64,000 bases of DNA from Chlamydiales bacterium (GTDB lineage Bacteria > Chlamydiota > Chlamydiia > Chlamydiales > JACKPQ01): the NCBI GenBank assembly GCA_024233435.1, contig JACKPQ010000001.1, forward strand, positions 1 to 64,000, written 5' to 3'. Each line of letters starts with the position of its first letter. Positions within the stretch are counted from its first letter, which is position 1. The translations under genes and the position numbers were made by a program. The notes beneath the pieces were generated by a model. It had not been told where the DNA came from. It did not search any database and saw only the letters and a list, made by a program, of their open reading frames with translations. This document shows positions 17,474-30,279 of the stretch, piece by piece.

Positions 17474-18331
17474 ATGCAAATGATGTGGGAAGAAGACGAT
17501 AGTATTGGCGTTAGTGAAGGTAGATTTGCTAAAGATACTTTGGAAAGATACGCGGGATGTCCGGTTGAGGATTTTAGAAGTAATCTGATTCTAACGAATT
17601 TTCCAAGGTATGTGGAGCATTTTGCGCAGACGCGGGGTATTGAGGTGATTGAGGGCGCCATGTTTAAGGTGGCTCATGACCCGAAAGATGATATCACGAT
17701 GCTGGACTTTAAGATTGGCTCGCCGGCTGCGGCTTTGGTGGTCGATCTGTGCTCTTTTTTGCCGGTGAAGGCCTCGATTTTACTGGGGATGTGCGGGGGA
17801 CTGAGGCGTAGGTACAAGATCGGGGAGTATGTGGTGCCGGTGGCGGCTGTGCGGGGCGAGGGGACGAGTGATTTTTATTTTAGCTCGGATGTGCCGGCTC
17901 TGGCAAATTTTTTGATGCAAAAGGCTGTTTCGGATGTGATGGAGGAGCAGCAAGGGGTTTATCATATCGGGATTACGTATACGACGAATATGCGTTTTTG
18001 GGAATTTAATGAGGAATTTAAGAGTAAATTGAAGGAAACGAAGGCGCAAGCCATTGAGATGGAATGCGCAACTCTGTTTATTGCTAGCTATAAGCGTAAG
18101 TTTACTTTAGGGGCTCTGTTATTAATTTCTGATTTACCTTTGGAAAGGGACGGGGTAAAGACGAAAAAGAGCTCTGAGCATATCTATAAAAATTTTATGC
18201 CTGACCATATTGAAAAGGGTGTTCAGATTTTAAAGCGCTCGAGGGAAATGCAGCAGCTTTTGATCAAGGGTGCCTACCATCGCAATATCGGTGTGGGCCA
18301 TAAGCTGCGCGAGCAAGCGCAATCTCCTTGA
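17474..18331 (+). CDS. amn: AMP nucleosidase (short chlamydial type)
   Basis: Hydrolyses AMP to adenine and ribose 5-phosphate. The phosphorylase/nucleosidase fold is seen in ILLGMCGGLRRRYKIGEYVVP (about 96-115), the region RGEGTSDFYF, and IEMECATLFIASY (about 194-206), where Glu-Met-Glu contacts the ribose. At 285 residues it lacks the long N-terminal domain of the E. coli enzyme, as I recall for Chlamydia Amn. In Chlamydia amn also lies near mfd, alaS and tkt, so this is the start of core synteny. Confidence 0.85.
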   Translation: MQMMWEEDDSIGVSEGRFAKDTLERYAGCPVEDFRSNLILTNFPRYVEHFAQTRGIEVIEGAMFKVAHDPKDDITMLDFKIGSPAAALVVDLCSFLPVKASILLGMCGGLRRRYKIGEYVVPVAAVRGEGTSDFYFSSDVPALANFLMQKAVSDVMEEQQGVYHIGITYTTNMRFWEFNEEFKSKLKETKAQAIEMECATLFIASYKRKFTLGALLLISDLPLERDGVKTKKSSEHIYKNFMPDHIEKGVQILKRSREMQQLLIKGAYHRNIGVGHKLREQAQSP

Positions 18332-18362
18332 CCTGAGACTGTTTTTCTTGTAAATTTGTCAT

Positions 18363-19730
18363 ATGACAACTCCTCGTACACGTGAGCATTGGAGCTCGCG
18401 CTTTGGCTTTCTTATGGCAGCGATCGGCTCGGCTGTCGGTTTGGGGATTTTATGGAAGTTTCCTTATACGGTGGGCGAGAATGGTGGCGGCCTTTTTTTA
18501 ATTAGTTATTTTATGTGTATCGCCTTGATTGGCGTCCCGTTGTTTGTGGCAGAGCTGGTACTCGGGCGACGCTCTCAGAGGGCGGCTGTTGGCGCTTTTG
18601 ATGGAAACTGGCGTATTGCTGGCTGGTTTGGCGTTGCGGCTTCTTTTTTGATCATGTCGTTTTATTCGGTTATTGCAGGCTGGGGTATCAGCTATGTCTT
18701 GATGTCGCTGACGGGTTTTTATCAGGGCTTGAGTGGCCAAGAGGTGGTGGCGGTTTTTAAGCATTTGGCGCGCTCGGGTGGTATTTCGCTTTTTTGGCAT
18801 TTGGTGTTTACGCTTTTGACGATGGGGATTGTTTTTGCCGGCGTTAGGAAGGGGATTGAGTATTGGAGCAAGGTGATGACGCGGGCTTTGCTGGTGTTGC
18901 TGCTTTTGCTGTTTGCTTATAGTGCTATTAAGTTACCGGGTTTTGGGAAGGCGGTGCATTTTGTTTTTGTGCCGGATTTGAGCCGGTTTAGTTTTTCGAG
19001 TCTGATGGAAGCTGTTGGCCTGGCGTTTTTTACGATGAGCTTAGGTCAGGGAATCATGATTAGTTATGGCAGCTATATGAAGAAGGACTCGGATATTCCC
19101 ACGATGGCGGGGATTGTGGCGGGCTCAATTTTTGTGGTGGCGATTTTGGCTGCGCTGACGATTTTTCCGGTGGTTTTTTCGTTTGATTTGCCGCCTGAAT
19201 CGGGTTATGGTCTGGTCTTTGAGACGCTGCCTTTTTTGTTTGCTCAGTTGCCGGGTGCTTTGGTGATTTCAACGCTGTTTTTTGTGTTGTTTGTTTTTAC
19301 TGCGCTCACATCTGCGATTCCGTTGATTGAGGTGGTGGCAACGAATTTGATGGAACTGAAGGGCTGGAAGAGAAAGAAGGCTGTATTGCTCACGGGCGCT
19401 GGTTGTTTTGTGGTGGGCATTCCCAGTGCTTATGCGGCATCAGGCGCTGTATTTGGAAATTGGGAAAGGCTTTTCCAGATGAATTTTTTGGAGACGGTCA
19501 ATGAATTGGTCTCTGTGTGGGTGATTCCCGTCGCGGGGCTGCTAACGGCCATTTATGTGGGATGGATCATGGATAGGGATGGTCGCTTGGAAGAGTTTTG
19601 TCAGGGGACGCGTTTTAAATGGCTGTTTGCTCCATGGTTGATTTTTGTAAGATGGCTTGTCCCGATTATTATGCTTTTAATTATTTCTGCTAAGAGTGGC
19701 CTTATTGATTTTGACGGGTGGATAAGATGA
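18363..19730 (+). CDS. Neurotransmitter:sodium symporter family transporter 1 (455 aa)
   Basis: An SNF/NSS Na+-coupled amino acid transporter of the LeuT fold. The N-terminus REHWSSRFGFLMAAIGSAVG followed by WKFPYTVGENGG is the TM1 signature, and the unwound GSAVGLGILWKFP region carries Na+ and substrate ligands. About 12 membrane segments are visible. It overlaps its paralogue by ATGA. Chlamydia has a comparable adjacent pair of Na-dependent transporters; the amino acid carried is unknown. Confidence 0.88.
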   Translation: MTTPRTREHWSSRFGFLMAAIGSAVGLGILWKFPYTVGENGGGLFLISYFMCIALIGVPLFVAELVLGRRSQRAAVGAFDGNWRIAGWFGVAASFLIMSFYSVIAGWGISYVLMSLTGFYQGLSGQEVVAVFKHLARSGGISLFWHLVFTLLTMGIVFAGVRKGIEYWSKVMTRALLVLLLLLFAYSAIKLPGFGKAVHFVFVPDLSRFSFSSLMEAVGLAFFTMSLGQGIMISYGSYMKKDSDIPTMAGIVAGSIFVVAILAALTIFPVVFSFDLPPESGYGLVFETLPFLFAQLPGALVISTLFFVLFVFTALTSAIPLIEVVATNLMELKGWKRKKAVLLTGAGCFVVGIPSAYAASGAVFGNWERLFQMNFLETVNELVSVWVIPVAGLLTAIYVGWIMDRDGRLEEFCQGTRFKWLFAPWLIFVRWLVPIIMLLIISAKSGLIDFDGWIR

Positions 19731-21079
19731 CGCATCCAAGGGAACATTGGAGCTCACGGCTTGGCTTTATTTTTGCAGCAATTGGCTCGGCCATTGGTCT
19801 GGGGTTGCTATGGCTTTTCCCTTACACGGTTGGGGAAAATGGCGGCTGTTTGTTTTTAATCACCTATATGATTTGTGTTGTGGTGATTGGTATTCCGGTT
19901 TTGATAGGCGAGCTGCTCATGGGCCGCAAATCACAGCGGGCGGCCATCGGCGCTTTTGTGACGCTTGAGCCTAAAAAGCCTTTTTGGAAGATCGGCGGCT
20001 GGCTGGGGGTGCTCTCTTCGTTTTTGATTATGTCGTTTTATTCTGTGATTGCAGGCTTTGGCTTGAGCTATATTTTGATGTCTTTGACGAATGTGTTTAA
20101 GGGAATGAGTCCTGAGCAGGTCAATGATGTTTACGATACGCTCTCAACGTCGGGTGATATTGCGATTTTTTGGCATTTTGTTTTTACAGCGATTACGATG
20201 GGTATTGTTTTTGCTGGTGTGCGCAAGGGGATTGAGAAGTGGGCTAAAATTATGACACGGGCTTTGCTTGTGATTTTGGTGGCACTTTTTTTCTACAGCA
20301 TTAGGCTGGAGGGTTTTGGGCAGGCTGTGGATTTTATTTTTGCCCCTAACTGGAGTGAGTTTCATTTTTCTAGTGTTTTAGAGGCTTTGGGCTTAGCATT
20401 TTTTACGCTGAGTTTAGGGCAGGGCATCATGATTAGCTATGGCAGCTACATGGATAAGAATGAAAGTATTCCACGTGTTGCGCTGATTGTAGCAGTGGCA
20501 GTGATTGTGGTGGCAATTCTGGTGGCTCTGACGATTTTTCCAGTGGTGTTCACGTTTGGATACTCTCCTCAAGCTGGACCGGGTTTGATCTTTAAGACGC
20601 TTCCTTATTTGTTTGCGCAATTGCCTGGCACGCTGATCATTTCTACGACGTTTTTTATTTTGTTTGTGTTCACAGCACTGACATCATCGATTCCATTTAT
20701 TGAGGTGGTGGCAACGAATTTGATGGAGCTGCTCGGCTGGCATCGCAAAAAGTCTGTGGCACTTACTGCCCTGGGTACGTTTTTGTTTGGGATCCCGAGT
20801 GCACTCGCGCTGACATCGGGCATGCAAGGCTGGACGTTTATCTATGGCAAGGATTTTCTAGCGACGATTAATGGGCTTGTCTCTGCGTGGTTTATCCCTC
20901 TTGGTGGTTTGGTCACAGCGCTATTCATGGGATGGGTGCTTGAGCGTAATTTGCTCTGCGATGAGTTTCATACTAAGCGCGCTAGGTCAATTGGGTTTAC
21001 GCTTTGGCGCCTCGCCGTGCGTTGGGTGGTTCCTGTGCTGATCTTCTTGATCATTGTTCAAAAGAGCGGGATTTTTTAG
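19727..21079 (+). CDS. Neurotransmitter:sodium symporter family transporter 2 (450 aa)
   Basis: A paralogue of the preceding gene, collinear over its whole length (REHWSSRLGFIFAAIGSAIG, WLFPYTVGENGG). The ATG at 19727 overlaps the TGA of the first gene and follows GGTGGATAAG, so it is preferred over an in-frame GTG nine bases earlier; it also aligns with the first paralogue. The TM1 motif differs (WLFP in place of WKFP), as does a loop with a small insertion (LEPKKPF), so the pair probably has different substrates. Confidence 0.88.
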   Translation: MTHPREHWSSRLGFIFAAIGSAIGLGLLWLFPYTVGENGGCLFLITYMICVVVIGIPVLIGELLMGRKSQRAAIGAFVTLEPKKPFWKIGGWLGVLSSFLIMSFYSVIAGFGLSYILMSLTNVFKGMSPEQVNDVYDTLSTSGDIAIFWHFVFTAITMGIVFAGVRKGIEKWAKIMTRALLVILVALFFYSIRLEGFGQAVDFIFAPNWSEFHFSSVLEALGLAFFTLSLGQGIMISYGSYMDKNESIPRVALIVAVAVIVVAILVALTIFPVVFTFGYSPQAGPGLIFKTLPYLFAQLPGTLIISTTFFILFVFTALTSSIPFIEVVATNLMELLGWHRKKSVALTALGTFLFGIPSALALTSGMQGWTFIYGKDFLATINGLVSAWFIPLGGLVTALFMGWVLERNLLCDEFHTKRARSIGFTLWRLAVRWVVPVLIFLIIVQKSGIF

Positions 21080-21177
21080 CCGCGGTTTAAAAACTCGCTA
21101 AAGTTGATAATTTCACACTTTTCTAATGGCTTTAGCTGGCCAGTCGTTGAATGAAAAAAAACGCCATGAAGTTAGAA

Positions 21178-22030
21178 CTAAGTGAGGATTATATCAGCAA
21201 CTGATTTAGCTACGGCATTTACAATGCTATTATGTCCATGGTTTGGAACGATGGCATAACGTGCAGTCTTGTCACCAACGTCCATCAATGACGAATCATA
21301 ATTTGTCACCTGCCAGTCATGCGGTGAAGCAATAAAAGTATACTCGCGTGTAGGTCCACTGGACAATCCATTCGCCCAATCTTTATTCAATTGTTGGCTA
21401 TGCTCCGAGGTGGTAGGCATTTCTGCTGAGATGTTTTTTGACATTAACCACGACAAGCCTAATTTGTTAGCAAGATTTGCTAAAGAAGAGCCCTTGCAAG
21501 CCCCTACAATTGATACAATCCGTATTTTCTTGATTTTGCACTGCTTTGCGATTTTGCAACCTTGGCCTCAATTGCCCTTGCAATTCTGCCGCCATTAGAG
21601 ATGCCGAGTAGGACCAATTCTTTTTCGCTGGGTATTTTTGCCCATTTTTCAATCTCTTCAAAAAGAGGTTTTACCATTTCATCTAGCGTGGCATTTCCTT
21701 TTTGAAGGTCACGGGGAATATAAATGCCTGTTTCAGAAAGGTCCTTCTTCTGCATTTCAACAAGATTTTTTTAAATTGGGTTGGGTTATTATTGAGCCCA
21801 TGTATACAGACGACAAGTCTTTTTTTAGATAAGTTTTCGGTGTTAGCATTTGTGAATGAATTCATCTGATTATCAACTCGGTGGTTTAAAGAAAGGCTAA
21901 TTTTTTCTAAAACATAGATAAACAGAGTTCCAAAGCTTTGAATTAAACTAATGGCTTTACTTGTCCAATGAGTGTTTTCAAAATGAGAAATGCGTACAGA
22001 TGCAGTTTTGAAAAATTCAACACCTTGGAC
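21178..22030 (-). pseudogene. Decayed alpha/beta-hydrolase (lipase-like) gene
   Basis: Three frame segments on the minus strand join into one hydrolase: LVVCIHGLNNNPTQFKKI (oxyanion-hole HG), then ELVLLGISNGGRIARAIEA with nucleophile motif GxSxGG, then SWLMSKNISAEM to GHNSIVNAV with a possible catalytic His. A shift lies near 21757-21770 at a T-run and another near 21540; between them TGC AAA ATC AAG reads on as VSIVGACKGSSLANLANKLG. Upstream, the first frame is open back to the TGA of the membrane protein gene at 22031. The enzyme cannot be made intact. Confidence 0.75.
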
Positions 22031-22834
22031 TCATGATCCTGACTCCTGAAAGAAAAGGTTTTTGTCTTCGGGCCTATCAAAGAAGCTTGGCCTAAACACG
22101 ATATTTTGACACATCCAAATCATGGGTTTATGACGAGGGTCGTAGCTAGTGCCATCTTTTCTTGGTTTGACTCCACATGTTTCATATAAAAATGATAAGT
22201 CCATGTATTCTGGGAGTGTGGCTAGTATTGCTTCGACAGCAGCTTTTTGGTCTTCAGTGCTATTTTTGTAAAAATTGCGCCAATCAATAGCAGTTGTCGG
22301 TCCAGTTTCTGGGAAAGGGTCATAATTTTTTAGATAAACCATGAGTTCAGAAAATATTATGCCACTAGCAAATGAGAATGTTTGGATTGCTCTATTTTTC
22401 TTGAGAAGTGCATTGTTTAATAGATAGAGGAGGTAGCTGTATCTATCATGCAAATTGACAAGTTTTTTAGGGATGTACCCAAGGCGTTTAGTAATGACAA
22501 TAAGAGCAATGCATACAATAGCGGCTCGCTGGGTGTTATTACCCCAAAAAAAGCTGTGAACGGTAGCTGTGATTTGTATGACTTGTACAAGGTTTTCAAT
22601 GTGATGGCCTTGCTCTGTGAAATAAGTTAGGAGGCCAGTATTAATGGTAATAACGTAAATAGAGAGACTTGAGAATGGCTTCGATGCATATAATGTCGAG
22701 TTTGCAAATAGGGCGGTATTGTAAACGGATGCGCATTGTCTGAAGGTGGAATAATTGACTTTTTCACCCAGATGACAAGCCTTGCTCCAGGTGATATTTG
22801 TTTGCAGTAGGGTGTAAATGAACGAAGAAGACAT
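22031..22834 (-). CDS. Tandem-duplicated membrane protein, second copy (267 aa)
   Basis: Unknown family, similar to the upstream gene along its first 170 residues (shared pattern W-K-x-LG, FAN-T, KP-S, TG-L, GH-x-x-E, NN-L-K). It has several weak hydrophobic segments between 55 and 190, then an added soluble tail of about 85 residues. The ATG at 22834 shares its A with the TAA of the upstream gene (TAATG), giving coupled translation; the frame runs 12 codons further upstream but the paralogue aligns to this start. The stop TGA is followed in frame by the decayed hydrolase, so a former fusion is possible. Confidence 0.65.
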   Translation of the reverse strand: MSSSFIYTLLQTNITWSKACHLGEKVNYSTFRQCASVYNTALFANSTLYASKPFSSLSIYVITINTGLLTYFTEQGHHIENLVQVIQITATVHSFFWGNNTQRAAIVCIALIVITKRLGYIPKKLVNLHDRYSYLLYLLNNALLKKNRAIQTFSFASGIIFSELMVYLKNYDPFPETGPTTAIDWRNFYKNSTEDQKAAVEAILATLPEYMDLSFLYETCGVKPRKDGTSYDPRHKPMIWMCQNIVFRPSFFDRPEDKNLFFQESGS

Positions 22835-23373
22835 TAATCTGCCCCGTGAAATGGGTTGTAGTTGTCGCAAAAGTTGATTGCAAGACGGAGCAGCTCTCCT
22901 TTTGCAATCTGCAAGAGCAAAGTGCTTGGTTGAATTGATAAGGTATTTTTGGAAAGGGAGTTGTTTAGGGCGGAGGGAAGATAGTAAAATCTGTTATAGA
23001 AATTGGTCAGGTTCTCGTTAATGCAGCCTGTGCGGTGGGCAATTGAGATGATGGCTACGGATTGGATGGCTAATCTTTTTTCATTGTCTCCGAAAACAAG
23101 GCAATAAATGGTGACTGCAATGTGACCTATTTGTATCGCTTTTTCTACATAGTGGCCCACTCCTGCGAATTGCAGGGCTCCGGTAGCTACAGAAATAATG
23201 ACAATATATTTTTTGGAAAGGGGCTTGTATGAGAAGGTGTCATTTGCAAAATACGCAAAATGGATAGCAGATAGGGTTTGCTTGAAATAGCCTAGGTCTT
23301 GCTCTACGCCTAAGTTATCAATTTTGCCCCAGGTGGGTGTTGTGTGAACAACTGTTGATAGAAAGGTACTCAT
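22834..23373 (-). CDS. Tandem-duplicated membrane protein, first copy (179 aa)
   Basis: A paralogue of the following gene without the long C-terminal tail. Hydrophobic segments at about 55-75 and 82-98, then NNSLSKNTLSIQPS and a last amphipathic stretch. The motif FGDNEKRLAIQSVAIISIAH matches WGNNTQRAAIVCIALIVITK of its partner. The start lies only six bases from the mfd stop codon, so there is room for no promoter of its own and it may be read as part of the alaS-mfd transcript. Function unknown; the family may be lineage-specific. Confidence 0.65.
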   Translation of the reverse strand: MSTFLSTVVHTTPTWGKIDNLGVEQDLGYFKQTLSAIHFAYFANDTFSYKPLSKKYIVIISVATGALQFAGVGHYVEKAIQIGHIAVTIYCLVFGDNEKRLAIQSVAIISIAHRTGCINENLTNFYNRFYYLPSALNNSLSKNTLSIQPSTLLLQIAKGELLRLAINFCDNYNPFHGAD

Positions 23374-23378
23374 GGAGT

Positions 23379-26371
<2,993 letters not shown>

Positions 26372-26378
<7 letters not shown>

Positions 26379-28987
26379 GTCAAGATTTTGCGCAGATGGT
26401 CAAGGGCATCGTTTAGTTTTTCGGGATGCTTGCCCCCAGCTTGTGCACTGTCTGGTTTTCCGCCGCCACCGCCGCCGATGATGGGGGCGAGTTCTTTGAT
26501 AAGGGCTCCTGCTTTGATACCCTTTGCAACATAATCAGGGCTCACACGCACGAGCAGTTGTCCTTTTCCATCGTGGCGCAGAGCAAAGCAGATCACGCCA
26601 GATTTAAGGCGGTCCATGACTTGTGTTGATAGCTCTGCAAGCTCGCCGGGCTGCACATCGATCAGAGCAATGATGGCGGGTATGGAGTTGATTGTCTCAA
26701 TATTAGAAGAGAGGTCTTGGGCCATTTGATGTAGGGCCTGCCCTTTATAGATTTTTAGCTCAGCTTTTAGCTGCGCGCTTTCGCTTAGTATGCTGTCGAT
26801 TTTCTCCATCAGTTTAGGAGGTGTGGTTTGTAGGTGAGTCGCTGACGAGGTCAAAAGATCTTCGTTGGCATACATGAGCTTTTCTGCCTCAGCGCCCACA
26901 ACAGCTTCGATGCGGCGTACGCCAGCTGCGATGCTTGATTCTTTGGCAATGCGAAAAAGACCGATGTCATGCAAAGCGTTGACGTGTGTGCCACCGCAGA
27001 GCTCTTTGGAGAATCCCCCAATGTCGACAACGCGGACTGTAGAGCCATATTTATCACCGAAAAACTGCTTGATATCTGGGCGTTTTTGCACGTCATCAAA
27101 GGTGAGCTCATAAGATTGGAGAGGGGCATTTTCGCGGATGCGCTCGTTGATGAGGAGTTCGACTTGGCGAATTTCTTCAGGAGTGAGGGATTTGTGGTGA
27201 TTGAAATCAAAGCGGAGGCGGTTTGGTGTAACGAGGGAGCCTGCTTGTCGAATGTGGGGGCCGAGCACTTCAAGGAGCGCCCATTGCAAAAGGTGTGTGG
27301 CGGTGTGGTAACAGGTGATCTCTTTGCGCCTTATTTCATTGACATGTGCTGAAAGGGGCTCAGAAACGATGAGGGTCCCTTCGATCAGTTTTCCGTGATG
27401 AGCGATCACACCTGAATAAGGTTCTTGGGTGTCTGTGACTTCAAAAAAATTGGACTTGTGGATGAGCTGGCCCATATCGCCAATCTGCCCCCCTTTTTCG
27501 GGGTAGAAAGGTGTCGAGTCAAGGATCACGATGCCTTCTTCTCCAGCATGCATTTGCTCAACAAATTGCCCATTTTGCACAATGCCGATGATCGTGCTAT
27601 CAGCTTGGCAAGTATCAAATCCAACAAAGGCGCAAGGTCCATGCTTTTGGACAAAATCAACATAAGCGCTCTCTTCTGCTTGCTGAGAGACTTTTTTGTG
27701 GGCTTTTTTGCTTTTTTCGCGAGCTTCTGTTTCTAGCATCTCATACGCATCTAAATTGACATCGAGGTGATGATCTTTTGCAAGCAGCAGAATTTCCTCA
27801 ATCGGAAAGCCGTAAGTGTCTTTGAGTTTGAAGGCGTCAGCACCGCTGATATGCTTGCTTCCGCTTTCAGCTTTTTCAATGATGGAACTTAAGATATTGC
27901 CGCCGCGCTGTAGAGTGCGCAAGAAGGATTCTTCTTCTAGGTGTAGTATTTCTTCAGTGCGCGCTTTGGCATCGATAAGCTCAGGATAGGCCTGTCCCAT
28001 CTGATCGACTAATGTGGGAACGAGCTGAGATAGGAAAGGTTTGGTTAGGTCAAGGAGTCTACCGTAGCGCACGGCACGGCGCAGGATCTTGCGCAAAACA
28101 TAGCCCCTCTCGACGTTGCTGGGCTGGGCTCCATCGGCAATCGCAAAGCAAAGCGCTCTTAAGTGATCGGCAACGACATGAAAAGCAGGAGCGAGCTCCC
28201 CACCGTAGGTTTTTTTTGAGATCTTTTCGACGTGCGTGATAATGCTGCGCAAGATATCTGTTTCAAAGACCGATTCTAGCCCTTGTCCAAACATGGCGAT
28301 GCGCTCTAGGCCTGCGCCCGTATCAATAGATTGAGCGGCTAGCGGCCTGCGCCCCTCAGCGTCTTGATTAAACTGCATGAAGACCAAGTTCCAAAATTCG
28401 GGATAGCGCTCATCGCCGCCTGGAGCAAGGGGGCTGATCGCTGAGCCATATTTTTCGCCTCGATCAAACAAAAGCTCAGTGCAAGGTCCGCAAGGTCCAG
28501 TGTCGCCCATCGACCAGAAATTTTCTGAAGCGCCCATGCGCACGATGCGATTTTCTGGAAGGTAGGCCTTCCAAAGTTCAAAAGCCTCATCATCTTCTTC
28601 AAAGACCGAGACCCATAGTTTTTCTACAGGGAACTGGAAAACATCGGTTGTCACCTCAAAGGCGTAAGCGATGGCTTCTTTTTTAAAATAATCACCAAAA
28701 GAGAAATTGCCGAGCATTTCAAAAAAAGTCATGTGGCGAGCTGTGTGACCCACGTTATCAAGATCATTTTGCTTGCCCCCAGCACGGATACATTTTTGCG
28801 AGGTTGTGGCTCTGACGTAATCTCGTTTAGTGAGGCCGAGGAAGACATCTTTGAATTGGTTCATGCCCGCATTTGTAAAGAGAAGCGTTGGATCATCATG
28901 GGGTACAGTTGGGGATGAGGGGACCAGGGTGTGGCCAATCTTTACAAAATAATCTAGAAATTTCTTTCTTATTTCACTCGTTAACAT
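26372..28987 (-). CDS. alaS: Alanyl-tRNA synthetase
   Basis: Charges tRNA-Ala. Class II core: motif 1 region FLDYFVKIGHTLVPSSPTVP, TNAGMNQFKDVF, motif 2 RATTSQKCIRAGGKQNDL, and GAGLERIAM. The editing domain has HTATH (about 559) and CGGTH (about 662), the four zinc ligands that hydrolyse Ser- and Gly-tRNA-Ala. The C-terminal Gly-rich GGGGGGKPDSAQAGG motif is present. 871 residues is the normal length. Upstream of the start there is only a short gap to the glycosyltransferase. Confidence 0.96.
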
Positions 28988-29027
28988 ATGGCAATTCTAC
29001 ACAATCTGGAAAAAAATTTAAAGGGGT

Positions 29028-30242
29028 TTAATGCTCGAGCGCTCTTGCATAGTACCTGATGCGCTCCTCTGCAATAGAGCGCCATGAGTATGCTCGAGCT
29101 TTTTCTGCAGCTTTTTGTGAGAGATTTTGTCTTTTTTCATCTTTTAGGTGAGCCAGTTTTAAGATCGCAGCTGCCAATGCTTTGTGGTCTTCAGGTTCAA
29201 TAATTTCACCCACTGCAAAATCTTCAGGGCCTCCGCTGCGCGTGACAACAACAGGTAGCCCACATCCCATGGCTTCTAAGATGGATATCCCAAATCCTTC
29301 TGATCTAGAAGTTAAAGTGCTCAAATCTGCGATATTGTGCAGTTGAGCAATTGACTTTTGGCTCTGTTGATTGAGAAAATGAACTCGATCAAGGCTATAA
29401 CTTTGAGAAGGATGAGAGCTCATTATTTCTGAAATATTGCCTGTTCCGACGATGACAAAATGGATGTTATCTTCGGGCTTAAGCAATTTATTTGCCATCA
29501 GCAGGGTGTCAATTCCTTTCATGTGTGACATCTTAGCGACGCAAGTTACGATCTTAGCATCATTGGGCATGTTCAATTGAAGCTCTTTAAGTACAGCAGG
29601 GCGCGATAATTTTTGCGGTTGAAAAATGCTCTGATTATAGCCATTTCCTGTCACGATCACTTTATTTGGATCGACCCCATAAAGCTCAACAACTTCCCTT
29701 TTGACACTTGATGAGATGGCAAAAATGTACCGAGCTGATTTTGCTGAATCCCTTGCAAAAGATTGCATACGCCTATCATAGGCAAAAGCTAGTTGGTCAC
29801 TATGGTGTGCGGTTGCAACATGTGGCAATCCAAGTTGACCTACAATGTAATTGCATAGCCATATATGCTCACATTCGATGATGTCTGGTTGAAATGCATC
29901 GATAACAGAAACAAGTTGATCAGTGAGCTCTTTTTTATAAAATTGGAAATCAGCATCATTGAATTGAGCTAATGTTGTATTGTTAGTGCTCCTTGGATGG
30001 CGGTCAGGAATCATGAGTGGAAAAGAATCAATGCTCTGCCCATTGCGCATGTGGGGGAGTCTCCAAATTTTGTAAACCTGATCATTTTTTAAATAAGCAT
30101 CAAGTTCTGCAGATGGGATCCCTGTATCAGGAAAAAAAAGCTGCACATCATGGCCGAGTTCAGTAAGAGATTGTAAAATACCTTGCGCAACAGTAAAACT
30201 ACCTCTTCCCCAAGGTTCAGTATTTGTTATTAAAACTCTCAT
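29028..30242 (-). CDS. GT4-type glycosyltransferase (404 aa)
   Basis: A GT-B fold glycosyltransferase with the retaining EX7E motif in EGFGISILEAMGCGLPVVV and the DGxxx-like SGGPEDF that follows. The N-terminal Rossmann domain starts MRVLITNTEPWGRGSF, typical of this fold. I place the start at 30242 because the longer frame (to 30410) adds a poor 56-residue extension and would overlap the 3' end of the surface protein gene. No SD is seen. It sits between alaS and tkt, which are neighbours in Chlamydia, so it is part of an insertion; it may glycosylate a surface molecule or make a storage glycan. Confidence 0.85.
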   Translation of the reverse strand: MRVLITNTEPWGRGSFTVAQGILQSLTELGHDVQLFFPDTGIPSAELDAYLKNDQVYKIWRLPHMRNGQSIDSFPLMIPDRHPRSTNNTTLAQFNDADFQFYKKELTDQLVSVIDAFQPDIIECEHIWLCNYIVGQLGLPHVATAHHSDQLAFAYDRRMQSFARDSAKSARYIFAISSSVKREVVELYGVDPNKVIVTGNGYNQSIFQPQKLSRPAVLKELQLNMPNDAKIVTCVAKMSHMKGIDTLLMANKLLKPEDNIHFVIVGTGNISEIMSSHPSQSYSLDRVHFLNQQSQKSIAQLHNIADLSTLTSRSEGFGISILEAMGCGLPVVVTRSGGPEDFAVGEIIEPEDHKALAAAILKLAHLKDEKRQNLSQKAAEKARAYSWRSIAEERIRYYARALEH

Positions 30243-30279
30243 TTTATATTTAATATAACAAATAATCAATAATGTAAAA

